DNA from: Phycicoccus sp. HDW14
GTDB taxonomy: Bacteria; Actinomycetota; Actinomycetes; Actinomycetales; Dermatophilaceae
DNA: 64,000 bases
Direction of reading: 5' to 3'
Assembly (NCBI RefSeq): GCF_011383005.1
Contig: NZ_CP049935.1
Location: 496,001 to 560,000 of the forward strand
Below the pieces are notes generated by a model. That model was not told the origin of the DNA, did not search any database, and saw only the letters and a program-made list of their open reading frames with translations. The first letter of the stretch is position 1. Every line of letters begins with the position of its first letter. Positions 21,536 to 36,952 of the stretch are shown here, piece after piece. Both the position numbers and the translations under genes were made by a program.

Positions 21536-21690
21536 GTGTGCCGATCTGGCACACTTGACCGCTGGACCGGTTCACGGCAGTGACGCGTTTCCTGAGCGAC
21601 CTCCCCACGAGGGTCGCAGTCGGGGCGCCAGAGGGCTTGCAGCACCGTGCTGGGCTCGCCGACCCGGACGCATCCAAGGAGAAGACGCTC
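21536..21690 (+). promoter_or_regulatory. Promoter/leader region of rpmE, candidate L31 leader RNA
   Basis: A perfect inverted repeat GTGTGCC-gatct-GGCACAC (21536-21554) is followed by TTGACC and a structured leader. In the leader, GCAGCA/TGCTG form a hairpin near 21639-21652. An outer stem (GTCGGGGCG with CGCCGAC, about 21619-21664) can enclose it. Autoregulatory L31 leaders are known in Actinobacteria, but I could not compare this one to a covariance model. GGAG lies 8 bases before the GTG. Confidence 0.4.
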
Positions 21691-21906
21691 GTGAAGAAGG
21701 ACATCCACCCGACGTACGTGGAGACCACGGTCACCTGTACCTGTGGCAACACGTTCACCACCCGCAGCACCGCGGCCAACGGCACCATCCACGCCGATGT
21801 CTGCAGCGCCTGCCACCCGTTCTACACGGGCAAGCAGAAGATCCTCGACACCGGCGGCCGCGTGGCCCGGTTCGAGGCGCGCTACGGCAAGAAGGCCGCC
21901 AAGTAG
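21691..21906 (+). CDS. rpmE: 50S ribosomal protein L31
   Basis: 71 residues. It has the L31 start [15 protein letters not shown] and the zinc-binding (C+) form, with cysteines in TCTCGNTF and [15 protein letters not shown]. It ends in the basic RYGKKAAK. The GTG start at 21691 follows AAGGAGAAGACGCTC. It sits immediately before prfA, the common actinobacterial order rpmE-prfA-prmC. Confidence 0.97.
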   Translation: MKKDIHPTYVETTVTCTCGNTFTTRSTAANGTIHADVCSACHPFYTGKQKILDTGGRVARFEARYGKKAAK

Positions 21907-21992
21907 CACCCCCGACGCGCCGGTCCGCCCCCTCGTGGGCGGGCCGGCGCGTCCGTGTCTCCACCCCGTCCCGCTCCCCGAGGAGGCCCTAG

Positions 21993-23069
21993 GTGCTCGA
22001 GTCCGCCGAGGCGCTCGTCGCCGAGCACGCCGCGCTCGAGCGCGAGCTGGCCGACCCCGAGGTCGCCTCCGACCCCGACCGCAGCCGCGAGGTCGCCAAG
22101 CGCTACGCCGCGCTCGGACCGACCGTCGCCGCCCACGCCGCGTGGACCGCCGCCCGCGACGACCTGGGGGCCGCCCGCGAGCTGGCCCGCGAGGACGCCG
22201 CCTTCGCCGAGGAGGTGCCCGCCCTAGAGGCCACCCTGGCCGCCGCCGAGGACCGGCTGCGCCGGCTGCTCGTGCCGCGCGACCCCGAGGACGACCGCGA
22301 CGTCATCCTCGAGGTCAAGGCGGGGGAGGGCGGTGAGGAGTCGGCGCTCTTCGCCGGTGACCTGCTGCGGATGTACCTCCGGCACGCCGAGCGCCGGGGC
22401 TGGCGCACCGAGGTCCTCGACGCCACCGAGTCCGACCTCGGCGGCTACAAGGACGTCCGGGTGTCGGTGAAGTCGCGCGGGGTGCCGCAGCCCGGCGAGG
22501 CGCCGTGGGCCCGGCTGAAGTTCGAGGGCGGCGTGCACCGGGTGCAGCGCGTCCCGGTCACCGAGAGCCAGGGGCGCATCCACACCTCCGCGGCGGGCGT
22601 CTGGGTGATGCCCGAGGCCGAGGAGGTCGAGGTCACCATCGAGCCGAACGACCTGCGCATCGACGTCTTCCGCTCCAGCGGCCCCGGGGGCCAGAGCGTC
22701 AACACCACCGACTCGGCCGTGCGCATCACCCACCTGCCCACGGGGCTCGTCGTCTCGTGCCAGAACGAGAAGAGCCAGCTGCAGAACCGGGAGGCCGCGC
22801 TGCGCGTGCTGCGTGCCCGCCTGCACCAGCAGGCGATGGAGGCGCGGCACGCCGCCGACGCCTCGATCCGGGCCGGCCAGGTGCGCACCGTCGACCGCTC
22901 GGAGCGGATCCGCACGTACAACTACCCCGAGAACCGGATCAGCGACCACCGCACCGGCTACAAGGCGCACAACCTCGACGCCGTGCTCGACGGCGACCTC
23001 GACCCCGTGGTCCAGTCGGCCGTCGACGCCGACGAGGCCGCCCGGGTGGCCGCGATCGCCGACCGATGA
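21993..23069 (+). CDS. prfA: Peptide chain release factor 1
   Basis: 358 residues. Recognises UAA/UAG stop codons and triggers peptidyl-tRNA hydrolysis. The GGQ motif is in [16 protein letters not shown], and the codon-recognition tripeptide region reads [17 protein letters not shown] in place of the usual PAT. RF1 rather than RF2 is indicated by this motif and by the prmC partner. The GTG start at 21993 has GAGGAGG upstream. The stop overlaps prmC by 4 bp, coupling the factor to its methyltransferase. Confidence 0.96.
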   Translation: MLESAEALVAEHAALERELADPEVASDPDRSREVAKRYAALGPTVAAHAAWTAARDDLGAARELAREDAAFAEEVPALEATLAAAEDRLRRLLVPRDPEDDRDVILEVKAGEGGEESALFAGDLLRMYLRHAERRGWRTEVLDATESDLGGYKDVRVSVKSRGVPQPGEAPWARLKFEGGVHRVQRVPVTESQGRIHTSAAGVWVMPEAEEVEVTIEPNDLRIDVFRSSGPGGQSVNTTDSAVRITHLPTGLVVSCQNEKSQLQNREAALRVLRARLHQQAMEARHAADASIRAGQVRTVDRSERIRTYNYPENRISDHRTGYKAHNLDAVLDGDLDPVVQSAVDADEAARVAAIADR

Positions 23070-23944
23070 CCGCCTCTCCGGCCACGCTGCACGACGCGGT
23101 CACCCGTGCGCGGCTCTCGTTCGAGGACGAGGGCATCGCCTCGCCCGAGGCCGACGCCGTCGAGCTCGCTGCCTTCGCCCTCGGGACCGATGCCGCCGAC
23201 GTGCGGCGCCGGATGGTGATGCGCGCGCCGACCGACGCCGGTTTCCTCGACACCTACGCAGGCCTCGTGGAGGAACGGCTCGGGCGCGTCCCGCTCCAGC
23301 ACCTCACCGGGCGTGCGTACTTCCGGCGGCTGACCCTCGCCGTCGGGCCGGGGGTGTTCGTGCCGCGTCCGGAGACCGAGGTGACGGCCGGGCTCGCCCT
23401 CGAGGCGGCGCTCGCCGCCGGCGCCGCCCCGCTCGTCGTCGACCTGTGCACCGGGTCGGGCGCCATCGCGCTCGCCGTCAAGGACGAGCTGCCGGCGGCC
23501 ACCGTGCACGCCGTCGAGCTGTCCGACCTCGCGCACGGCTGGGCCGTGGCCAACCGCGACCGCCTCGGGCTCGACGTCGAGGTGCTGCTCGGCGACGCGA
23601 CGACCGCGTTCCCCGAGCTCGAGGGTGTGGTCGACGTCGTCGTCAGCAACCCCCCGTACATCCCCGACGGGGCCCGGCCGCTCGACCCCGAGGTCCGCGA
23701 CCACGACCCCGAGGTCGCGCTCTACGGGCGCTCGGCCGACGGGCTCGGGGTGCCGCTCGCGGTGGCCGCCCGGGCCGCCGTGCTGCTGCGCGACGGCGGG
23801 GTGCTCGTCATGGAGCACGCCGACACCCAGGGCGAGACCCTGCCCGCCCACCTGCGGACGACGGGGGACTGGGTCGAGGTGCTCGACCACCGCGACCTCA
23901 CCGGCCGCCCCCGCGCCACGGTGGCGGTGCGCGCCCCGCGCTGA
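23066..23944 (+). CDS. prmC: Release-factor glutamine methyltransferase
   Basis: 292 residues. Methylates the Gln of the GGQ motif of release factors. An N-terminal helical recognition domain is followed by a SAM-binding Rossmann fold with [18 protein letters not shown] and the diagnostic [15 protein letters not shown] overlap with prfA fits its substrate. Intact. Confidence 0.95.
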   Translation: MTASPATLHDAVTRARLSFEDEGIASPEADAVELAAFALGTDAADVRRRMVMRAPTDAGFLDTYAGLVEERLGRVPLQHLTGRAYFRRLTLAVGPGVFVPRPETEVTAGLALEAALAAGAAPLVVDLCTGSGAIALAVKDELPAATVHAVELSDLAHGWAVANRDRLGLDVEVLLGDATTAFPELEGVVDVVVSNPPYIPDGARPLDPEVRDHDPEVALYGRSADGLGVPLAVAARAAVLLRDGGVLVMEHADTQGETLPAHLRTTGDWVEVLDHRDLTGRPRATVAVRAPR

Positions 23945-23954
23945 CGCGGCCCCG

Positions 23955-24041
23955 TCAGACCCGCGGGAGGACGAACCAGAGGATCGCGACGATGACGAGG
24001 ACGCCGAGGCCGGTCCAGGCCAGGCCGGAGTAGCGCTGCAT
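23955..24041 (-). CDS. Possible 28-residue single-pass membrane protein
   Basis: A 28-codon reading frame from ATG 24041 encodes MQRYSGLAWTGLGVLVIVAI followed by LWFVLPRV. That is a short polar head, one 19-residue hydrophobic helix and a basic end. A GGATGC stretch precedes the ATG. It fills most of the gap between prmC and the threonylcarbamoyl-AMP synthase gene, on the opposite strand. The composition is that of small membrane proteins, but a frame this short could be chance. Confidence 0.4.
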   Translation of the reverse strand: MQRYSGLAWTGLGVLVIVAILWFVLPRV

Positions 24042-24113
24042 GGGAGCATCCTGCCCGCTGCGACGCGCGCCCGCCTGCGAGCGAGCGCCCCGGCGCGTCC
24101 TAGGCTGGCCCCC

Positions 24114-24851
24114 ATGAGCCCGGTCTTCGACTGCACCACCGAGGCGGGGCGCGCCGACGCGCTGCCCAAGGTCGCCGAGGGCGTCCGGCGGGGGGCCCTG
24201 GTCGTCCTGCCCACCGACACCGTCTACGGCATCGGTGCCGACGCCTTCAGCCCCGACGCCGTGCGCGACCTCCTCGACGCCAAGGGCCGCGGGTCCGACA
24301 TGCCGCCGCCCGTCCTCGTGCCCGACGCCCGCACCGTCGAGGGGCTGGCCACCGAGGTGCCCGAGTACGCCCGCGCCCTCATCCGCGAGTTCTGGCCCGG
24401 CCCGCTCACCGTCGTGCTGCGGGCCCAGCCCTCGCTCGCCTGGGACCTCGGCGACACCGGGGGCACGGTCGCGCTGCGCATGCCCGACGACGAGGTCGCC
24501 CTGGCCCTGCTGCGCGAGGTCGGCCCGATGGCGGTCAGCAGCGCCAACCGGCACGCCTACCCCTCGAGCCGCACGGTGGTCGAGGCCGCCACCCAGCTGG
24601 GGGCCAGCGTCGAGTTCTACCTCGACGGCGGCCCGAGCACCGGGGGCCTGGCCTCGACCATCGTCGACTGCACCCGTGAGGAGCCCACGCTGCTGCGCCT
24701 CGGGGCGATCGGCGAGGAGGAGGTCATGGACGTCGTCGAGCGCTCGAGGGCCGACGCCCTAGAGTTGTCGCGCGCCGAGCAGACCGACGCGGGTGCCGCG
24801 ACCGAGGCACCGACCCAGGACGAGCCGCGGGAGACCAGCGACGATGAGTGA
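24114..24851 (+). CDS. tsaC: L-threonylcarbamoyladenylate synthase
   Basis: 245 residues. Makes threonylcarbamoyl-AMP from threonine, bicarbonate and ATP for the t6A37 modification of ANN-reading tRNAs. The YrdC/Sua5 fold shows [13 protein letters not shown] near residue 32, the K-G-R site ([14 protein letters not shown]), FWPGPLT and the S-S-A-N motif ([12 protein letters not shown]). A short acidic tail beyond the YrdC domain is not conserved. Its end overlaps the start of glyA by 8 bp. Confidence 0.93.
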   Translation: MSPVFDCTTEAGRADALPKVAEGVRRGALVVLPTDTVYGIGADAFSPDAVRDLLDAKGRGSDMPPPVLVPDARTVEGLATEVPEYARALIREFWPGPLTVVLRAQPSLAWDLGDTGGTVALRMPDDEVALALLREVGPMAVSSANRHAYPSSRTVVEAATQLGASVEFYLDGGPSTGGLASTIVDCTREEPTLLRLGAIGEEEVMDVVERSRADALELSRAEQTDAGAATEAPTQDEPRETSDDE

Positions 24852-26126
24852 CACGTTCTACGGATCCGACTTCGGCGCCCTCGAGGCCTTCGACCCCGAG
24901 ATCGCCGGGGTCCTCGTCTCCGAGCTCGGACGTCTGCGCGACGGCCTGCAGCTCATCGCGAGCGAGAACTTCTCCAGCCCCGAGGTGCTCACCGCGCTGG
25001 GGTCGACGCTGTCGAACAAGTACGCCGAGGGCTACCCCGGACGCCGCTACTACGGCGGCTGCTCGGAGGTCGACAAGGCCGAGGCCCTGGCCATCGAGCG
25101 GTGCAAGAGCCTGTTCCAGGCCGACCACGCGAACGTCCAGGCCCACTCCGGCGCCAGCGCGAACCAGGCCGTCTACGGCGCGTTCCTCAAGCCGGGCGAG
25201 ACCATCCTCGCGATGAGCCTGCCGCACGGTGGCCACCTCACCCACGGCAGCAGGGTCTCGTTCTCCGGCAAGTGGTTCGACGCGGTGCACTACGGCGTCG
25301 ACAAGGACACCGAGGACATCGACTACGACCAGGTCGACCGGCTCGCCCGTGAGCACCGGCCCAAGGTCATCCTCGCCGGCGGCTCGGCCATCCCGCGCAC
25401 CATCGACTTCGCCCGGTTCCGCGCCATCGCCGACGAGGTCGGGGCGATCTTCTGGGTCGACGCCGCGCACTTCATCGGGCTCGTCGCCGGGAAGGCCATC
25501 GAGAGCCCGGTGCCGTACGCGGACGTCGTGTCGTTCACGACGCACAAGGTGCTGCGCGGCCCGCGCTCGGGCGCGATCGTCTGCAAGGAGCAGCACGCCG
25601 CCGCCATCGACAAGGCCGTCTTCCCGATGATGCAGGGCGGCCCGCAGATGCACACGATCGCCGCGAAGGCCGTGAACTTCAAGGAGTGCGCGACCCCGAG
25701 TACGCCGCGTACACGCGCCAGGTCGTCGCCAACGCCAAGGTGCTCGCCGAGTCCCTCGGCGAGAAGGGCATCCGGCCCACCACCGGCGGCACCGACACCC
25801 ACCTGTCGCTGCACGACCTCCAGGGCGTCCTCGTCACGGGCGTCGACGCCGAGGCGCGCAGCGACGCCGCGGGCATCACGCTCAACAAGAACGCCATCCC
25901 CTTCGACCCCCAGAAGCCGAACATCGCCTCGGGCATCCGGGTCGGCACCCCCTGCGTCACGACGCAGGGCATGGGCGAGGACCAGATGCGCACCATCGCC
26001 GGGCTCATCGCGCGCGCCGTCATCGACGGGGACGCCGACCCCGAGCACCCCGTCTCCCGCGAGGTCCGCGCCCAGGTCACCGAGCTGGTGGAGGCCTTCC
26101 CGGCCTACCCCCGGCCCACCGCCTGA
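24844..26126 (+). CDS. glyA: Serine hydroxymethyltransferase (frameshifted)
   Basis: PLP enzyme interconverting serine and glycine and feeding one-carbon units to folate; 427 residues after repair. Seen are [10 protein letters not shown], the [13 protein letters not shown] tetramer region, [11 protein letters not shown], and the PLP lysine in [14 protein letters not shown] (usual TTTHKTLRGPRGG, so V for T next to the Lys). The break is at the C4 run 25694-25697; one C gives [17 protein letters not shown]. It is coupled to tsaC by an 8-bp overlap. Confidence 0.95.
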
Positions 26127-26147
26127 CCCCGGGGGAACGCCGCCACC

Positions 26148-27541
26148 GTGTCGGAGCCGACCCCCGAGAGCCAGCCGGAGACGCGCCTGCTCACCCGGCT
26201 GAACCGCCGGGGGTTCCGGCTCGTCATGCTGCTCGACGGCCTGGCGGTGCTCGGGCTGGCCGTCATCGTCATGCTCTACCGCTTCGGGCGGCCGTCGGCG
26301 TGGCCGACCTACACGACGGGCGCGTACGCGGTCTCGTTCGCGGTCTCGAGCCTGATCTTCCTCGTCGCGTACTACTTCGGCGGCCTCTACGAGCGCGAGC
26401 CGCGGCTCGGGGGAGCGGCGGTGCTGCCCAAGGCCGCCCGGCTCTCGCTCGCCGCCGGCAGCTTCGTCGCCCTGCTCAACCTGGCCCTGAGCGGCCTGGC
26501 CCGCCAGCGGGGCTCGATCGTCGAGCGGGCCCTGCCGTTCCCCATCACCAACCTGCTCGCGGTCATCGTCCTGGCCGGCGTCGCGGTGACGGTCAACCGC
26601 TCCGTCGTGCACTGGCTGCGCACCCGCCGGGAGGGGCCACCGCGCGTCGTGCTCGCCGGGACGGCCGACGACATCCGGCTGGCCCGCGAGCACCTCGCGG
26701 CCAACGACTCGGCGATCGAGGTCGTCGACGAGGTCGACGACCCGCTGGCCGTCGTCGACGCCGTCGAGCGCACCCGCGCCACCGACGTCCTGCTGCTCAC
26801 CGCCGCCTGGCTCGACGACTGGTACCCCCGCACCATCGGCCGGCTCGACCGGCGCGACGCCACCGTGCTCCTACGGGTCGGCGGCCGCGAGACCCTCTTC
26901 GGCCTCGACCGCCTGCGCGAGGTGGCCGGCCTGCCCTTCGTCCTCCTCATGCCGCAGACGATGGCGCCCTCGCAGCGGCACTTCAAGCGGCTGCTCGACC
27001 TGCTGCTCGTCATCCTCACCGCGCCGGTCTGGCTGCTGCTGCTCGGCGGCACCGCGCTGCACCAGCTCGTCGTCGCGGGGCGGCCGCTGCTCTTCCGGCA
27101 GACCCGCGTCGGGGTCGGGGGAGAGACCTTCGAGATGGTGAAGTTCCGCACCATGCGCCTCGACGCCGAGGCCCAGGGCGGCGCCCAGCTCTCGACCCAG
27201 GGCGACCCCCGGGTCATCCCCGCGTGCCGCTGGGTGCGGGCCACGCGCGCCGACGAGCTGCCGCAGATCCTCCACATCCTCACCGGCCGGATGTCGGTCG
27301 TCGGCCCCCGTCCGGAGCGGCCCGAGCTGACGGCGGGGTTCGAGAAGGAGATCGCCGGGTACACCCGGCGCCACGAGGTCCCCCGGGCCTCACCGGGCTC
27401 GCCCAGATCCACGGGCGCTACCACACCGACGCCGAGTACAAGCTGGGCTACGACCTGCAGTACCTCGTCAACTGGTCGCCGGTCCTCGACCTCGAGATCA
27501 TCGTCCGGACCATCTGGGTCGTCCTCGCGCGCCGGGTCTGA
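26148..27541 (+). CDS. Polyprenyl-phosphate sugar-1-phosphate transferase (frameshifted near C-terminus)
   Basis: 464 residues after repair. Four N-terminal membrane segments (about 25-145) are followed by a nucleotide-binding-like middle domain and a bacterial sugar transferase (PF02397-type) domain. The latter has a re-entrant helix ([12 protein letters not shown]), the catalytic region [34 protein letters not shown] and [13 protein letters not shown]. It should load a sugar phosphate onto undecaprenyl phosphate to start a surface glycan. The break is at the C5 run 27380-27384; one more C gives [12 protein letters not shown]. In many Actinobacteria the place before atpI is held by a WecA/MraY-type enzyme instead. 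Confidence 0.88.
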
Positions 27542-27550
27542 CCTGCTCCT

Positions 27551-27587
27551 TTGTCACCGCGCGACGCTTGTGATAACTTTCACAAGC
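27551..27587 (+). promoter_or_regulatory. ATP synthase operon promoter overlaid by a CRP/GlxR-type palindrome
   Basis: TTGTCA (27551-27556) and TAACTT (27574-27579) are 17 bases apart, a good sigma-70-type promoter 55 bases before atpI. The palindrome GCTTGTGA-TAACTT-TCACAAGC (27566-27587) has perfect 8-bp arms, contains TGTGA-N6-TCACA and is centred exactly on the -10 hexamer. That core is the CRP-family consensus; in Corynebacterium the regulator is GlxR. Binding here would be expected to repress. The protein that binds is inferred. Confidence 0.75.
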
Positions 27588-27633
27588 CGTCACGGAATGC
27601 TTCCGCCACGACCACCGAAGAGGCCGATCGCAG

Positions 27634-28089
27634 ATGACCGACCGCACCGAGAACACCGCCGCCACCGCGGGCGCGCCGTTCGCGGTCATGCTCCGCGGAG
27701 CCCTGGTGCCGGCCAGCGTCGCCGGGGGGCTCGCGGTCCTCGCCCTCGCCGTCGCGCGGGGTGTCGGCTCGGTCCCGGGCAGCCTCCTCGGGCTGGCCGT
27801 GTCCGTCGGGTTCTACGCCTCCGGCATGTTCCTGCTGAGCCGTCTGGTCCGCAGCGCCAGCCCGCACGCGTTCCTCGCCGTCGCGATGGCCGTCTACTTC
27901 GCGCAGATCCTCGTGCTGCTCGTGTTCTTCATCGTCTTCCGCAACGCGTCGTGGGTCGACGGCACCGCCCTCGCGGTGACCGCCCTCGTCGTCACGCTCG
28001 CCTGGCAGGCCTTCGCCTACCGCGCCCTGCGCGGTGCGCGGCTGCCCGTCTACGACGAGCCCACCGACACCCCCGAGCAGGGTCGATGA
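27634..28089 (+). CDS. atpI: ATP synthase protein I-like membrane protein
   Basis: 151 residues with four hydrophobic segments (roughly 25-42, 48-68, 80-105 and 110-130) and a polar tail. Position directly before atpB, size and topology match the AtpI proteins of Actinobacteria, thought to help c-ring assembly. Sequence identity to the family cannot be measured here. It is the first gene after the palindrome-overlaid promoter. Confidence 0.75.
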   Translation: MTDRTENTAATAGAPFAVMLRGALVPASVAGGLAVLALAVARGVGSVPGSLLGLAVSVGFYASGMFLLSRLVRSASPHAFLAVAMAVYFAQILVLLVFFIVFRNASWVDGTALAVTALVVTLAWQAFAYRALRGARLPVYDEPTDTPEQGR

Positions 28090-28204
28090 GCCCGGCCGGG
28101 ACGCGAGGTCCCGCCGTCGCGGCGACCTCCGGGGGTCGGGTAGCGTACGTCCAGTCCACCCGGGAGCCCGTCGCCGGCACCCGTGACGTCCCCGAGGAGA
28201 AGGT

Positions 28205-29357
<1,153 letters not shown>

Positions 29358-29403
29358 CGAGGGTCGCGCCCACCGCACCCCTCGACCTGTACCGACGAGA
29401 TAA

Positions 29404-30005
<602 letters not shown>

Positions 30006-30006
<1 letters not shown>

Positions 30007-30821
30007 TGCGTGGCTCGTCCCGTGGGGCCGCCCACACCGCCCAGGAGGCGCTCGACGCCACCCTGCGCGGTGGTGCGGACCCCGCGACGCTCGCCGAGGA
30101 GCTGTTCGCGGTGACCGGCGTCGTCGAGGGCACCGCCTCGCTGCGCCGTGCCCTCGCGGACCCCTCGCGCGACGCGGCCGACAAGGCCGGGCTGGCCCGC
30201 TCGCTCTTCGGCGGCAAGGTCGGTGAGGCCGCCAGCGGCCTCACCGAGACCGTCGTCGGGCAGCGCTGGGCCGGTGAGCGCGACCTCGGCGACACGCTCG
30301 AGAGCCTCGCCGTGCAGTCGCTCCTCGCGGGCGCCGAGTCGGCCGGCCGGATCGACCGCGTCGAGGACGAGCTGTTCCGCTTCGAGCGCATCGTCGCCGC
30401 CGACCCCGGTCTGCGCGACACGCTCTCGAGCCGCAACACCGACGCCTCCGGCAAGGCCGGCCTGGTCCACACCCTCCTCGACTCCAAGGCCGCCCCGGAG
30501 ACGGTGCGCCTCGTCGAGCAGGCCGTGCGGGTCCCGCGCGGGCGCCGGCTCGACCGGGTCATGGAGGCCTACCTCCACCTGGCCGCGCAGCGTCGCGACG
30601 AGCTCACCGCGCTCGTCACCGCGGCCGTCGACCTCGACGAGCAGCAGCAGGCCCGCCTGCGCAGCGCGCTCGAGGCCCACTACCGCAAGCCGGTCGCGCT
30701 CCAGGTCGTCCTCGACCCGGCGGTCATGGGCGGCATCCGGGTCCAGGTCGGCGACGAGGTCGTCGACGGCACGGTGCTCCGGCGCCTCGACGAGGCCCGC
30801 CGGCACGTCACCGGGGGCTGA
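30006..30821 (+). CDS. atpH: ATP synthase F1 subunit delta
   Basis: 271 residues, longer than the 177 of E. coli but normal for actinobacterial delta. The C-terminal OSCP domain has LDPAVMGGIRVQVGDEVVDGTVLRRL. It links the F1 head to the b stalk. It starts within the atpF stop codon (TGATG). A 107-base spacer precedes atpA. Confidence 0.94.
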
Positions 30822-30928
30822 CCCCGCCGCTCGCGGCACCCCACAGGCTCGCGACACACAAGAGCACAGGCACCACCCACCAGAACTTCGGCCCCACAGG
30901 GGGCCGGTGACCGAGGAGAAGATCACCC

Positions 30929-32569
<1,641 letters not shown>

Positions 32570-32606
32570 CCGCGGTCCACCGAGACACCACGAAAGGCGG
32601 GATGAC

Positions 32607-34972
<2,366 letters not shown>

Positions 34973-34973
<1 letters not shown>

Positions 34974-35236
34974 TGGCCCTCCAGGTCGAGCTCGTCTCCG
35001 CCAGCCGCAAGGTCTGGGAGGGCGAGGCCAGCCAGGTCAGCGCCCGCTCGATCGAGGGTGACCTCGGGGTGCTGCCCGGCCACCAGCCGATGCTCTGCGT
35101 GCTCGCCGAGGGCGAGATCCGCATCAACGCCGGTGGCTGGAAGTCGGCCACGGTCGACGGTGGGTTCCTCTCGGTGGACCACGACCGGGTGACCATCGTC
35201 GCCGAGTCGGTCGACGCCTCCGGCATGGGTTCCTGA
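34973..35236 (+). CDS. atpC: ATP synthase F1 subunit epsilon, short form lacking the C-terminal helices
   Basis: 87 residues, compared with 121 in M. tuberculosis and 139 in E. coli. The whole beta-sandwich is present (LVSASRKVWEGEASQVSA; GDLGVLPGHQPMLCVLAEG), but the protein ends right after it, so the C-terminal helical hairpin that can inhibit ATP hydrolysis is missing. The stop is 25 bases before the next ATG, so there is no room for the missing part in any frame. It begins inside the atpD stop codon. Confidence 0.94.
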
Positions 35237-35261
35237 CCGACGGGGCGGGGACGGGCACCGG

Positions 35262-35693
35262 ATGGACGCACTCGTCGTTTCCGAGCTCGTCGTCGCCCTC
35301 GTCGTCCTGCTCGTCGTCGGCGCGCTCACCTTCGTGTGGGCGCGCCGACGCTTCATCTCCGGCGACGGCCGTCCGGTGATGCTCTGCGCGCGCCGCGACG
35401 ACCCCGCCGCGCGCTGGCGGCTGGGGCTGGCCCGCCTCGGCGCCGAACGCTTCGAGTGGTTCAGCATCGTCGGGCCCTCGCTGCGGCCCGAGGTGTCGTG
35501 GCTGCGCGGCGAGGTGCAGCTCGGCTCGCCGCACCCGACGTCCGACGTCATCCCCGGTCTCGCGGAACCGATCTCGGTCAGCGGGAGCGCGGCCGGGCGC
35601 ACCTGCGAGTTCGCGTTCGTGCCGGCCGCCTACACGGCCGTCCGGGCCTGGCTGGAGTCCAGCCCGCCCGGCTACAACGTCAACGTCGCCTGA
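35262..35693 (+). CDS. DUF2550 family protein
   Basis: 143 residues. One N-terminal membrane helix (about 8-27) is followed by a cytoplasmic domain (SGDGRPVMLCARRD; RWRLGLARLGAERFEWFSIVG). The same family follows atpC in mycobacteria and many other Actinobacteria, and this position is the main support. Function unknown. It is probably the last gene of the atp operon, 25 bp after atpC. Confidence 0.8.
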   Translation: MDALVVSELVVALVVLLVVGALTFVWARRRFISGDGRPVMLCARRDDPAARWRLGLARLGAERFEWFSIVGPSLRPEVSWLRGEVQLGSPHPTSDVIPGLAEPISVSGSAAGRTCEFAFVPAAYTAVRAWLESSPPGYNVNVA

Positions 35694-35700
35694 CGGACCG

Positions 35701-36327
35701 TCACCGGTCAGCGCTCGGGGCCTGCTCGCGACCTCCGCCGGGCGCCCAGAGGACGTCGCCCCCGTGCCCGACGTTCGCGGTCCGGGCCAGCACGAACAGC
35801 AGGTCGGAGAGCCGGTTGAGGTAGCGGGCGGTCGTCGGGTTGACGCCGCCGTGCCCGCGCTCGGTGCCCGGCTCGGTGCCGTACTCGTCGATGGCCGCCC
35901 AGGTCGAGCGCTCGGCCCGGCGCACGACGGTCAGGGCCTGGTGGAGGAACGCCGAGCCCGCGGTGCCGCCGGGGAGGATGAACGAGCGCAGCTTCTCGAG
36001 CGGGGCCAGCCAGCGGTCGCAGTCGGCCTCGAGCTCGGCGACCCACTCCTCCTTGACCCGCAGCGGCGGGTACTCGTAGGTCTCCTGGAGCGGGGTCGCG
36101 AGGTCGGCGCCGACGTCGAACAGGTCGTTCTGGACCCGCAGCAGCACGGTGCGCACCTCCTCGGGCAGGTCGCCGCAGGCCAGGGCCACCCCGAGGGCCG
36201 CGTTGGCCTCGTTGGCGTCGGCGTAGGCCGCGAGCCGCAGGTCGGTCTTGCGGGTCCGGCTGAGGTCGCCGAGGGCCGTCGAGCCGTCGTCGCCGGTCCG
36301 CGTGTAGATCCGGGTGAGGTTGACCAT
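35701..36327 (-). CDS. pduO: ATP:cob(I)alamin adenosyltransferase, PduO type
   Basis: 208 residues. Makes adenosylcobalamin from cob(I)alamin and ATP. The diagnostic N-terminus is IYTRTGDDGSTALGD (ATP-binding), followed by AYADANEANAALG, the helix-bundle RVQNDLFDVGADLATP, and FILPGGTAGSAFLHQALTVVRRAER near the active site. Adenosylcobalamin is the cofactor of the ethylmalonyl-CoA mutase encoded 600 bp away, which explains the neighbourhood. It ends 7 bases from DUF2550, convergent. Confidence 0.92.
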   Translation of the reverse strand: MVNLTRIYTRTGDDGSTALGDLSRTRKTDLRLAAYADANEANAALGVALACGDLPEEVRTVLLRVQNDLFDVGADLATPLQETYEYPPLRVKEEWVAELEADCDRWLAPLEKLRSFILPGGTAGSAFLHQALTVVRRAERSTWAAIDEYGTEPGTERGHGGVNPTTARYLNRLSDLLFVLARTANVGHGGDVLWAPGGGREQAPSADR

Positions 36328-36489
36328 GGGGCCAGCCTGTCAGACGCCGCGGCGCCCGACGGGGCCGCCCGGACGTGACGGGACCCGGACGCCGACCCGA
36401 ATTTGCCGAAACTTGACCGTGGCGTGCGTATCAGGAGGGGTCCCTCGTGCGTCCATAGGTGCACACGACGCCGTGGAGAGGGGAACGAC

Positions 36490-36864
36490 GTGGCCGACCG
36501 GGGTGCACCCATCGTCACGCTGACCGAGCACGCCCACGAGTCCGGGGTCCTCCTCGCGCTCTCGGGGCGGCTCGACGCGCGCACCGTCGCCGACCTGCGC
36601 CTCACCCTCCACCGGGTCGTGGCCGACGGCTCGGAGCCGTTGCTGCTCGACCTCGAGGGCGTCGAGATCGGAGACGCCTCGGGCCTGGGCCTCGTCGTCG
36701 AGCTGCGCCGGCGGGCCCGGCGGGCCGGACGCCCCGTGCACGTCGTCGCCGCCGACGACCGCACCCGCAGGCTGCTGCACCGCGCCCGGCTGCACGGCCT
36801 GTTCACCGCCGTCGGGACGCGACGGGCGCCCGGCGCCGACGGGGTGCTCGCCGGCGCCTCCTGA
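36490..36864 (+). CDS. STAS-domain anti-sigma factor antagonist
   Basis: 124 residues forming one STAS domain (LALSGRLDARTVADLRL; LLLDLEGVEIGDASGLGLVV). The Ser in GDASGLG, about residue 63, is the site phosphorylated in SpoIIAA/RsbV-type proteins. It would bind an anti-sigma kinase in a partner-switching system. No kinase or sigma gene is near. The GTG start at 36490 follows GAGAGGGGAACGAC. TTGACC and TATCAG lie about 75 bases upstream but with too short a spacer to call a promoter. Confidence 0.82.
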   Translation: MADRGAPIVTLTEHAHESGVLLALSGRLDARTVADLRLTLHRVVADGSEPLLLDLEGVEIGDASGLGLVVELRRRARRAGRPVHVVAADDRTRRLLHRARLHGLFTAVGTRRAPGADGVLAGAS

Positions 36865-36952
36865 CCGGCCCACGGGTGGTGCGCCTCACGTGTGGGCACT
36901 CTCACCGTGCGAGCACCTACCCGGTGCCCGGGGCCGCGGTTAGCGTTCCGGC

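Noticed and set aside
36328..36489. A cobalamin riboswitch near pduO or meaA
   Set aside because: I looked for a B12-box-like element and conserved core and found none; the gap is short and only weak promoter-like hexamers are seen.
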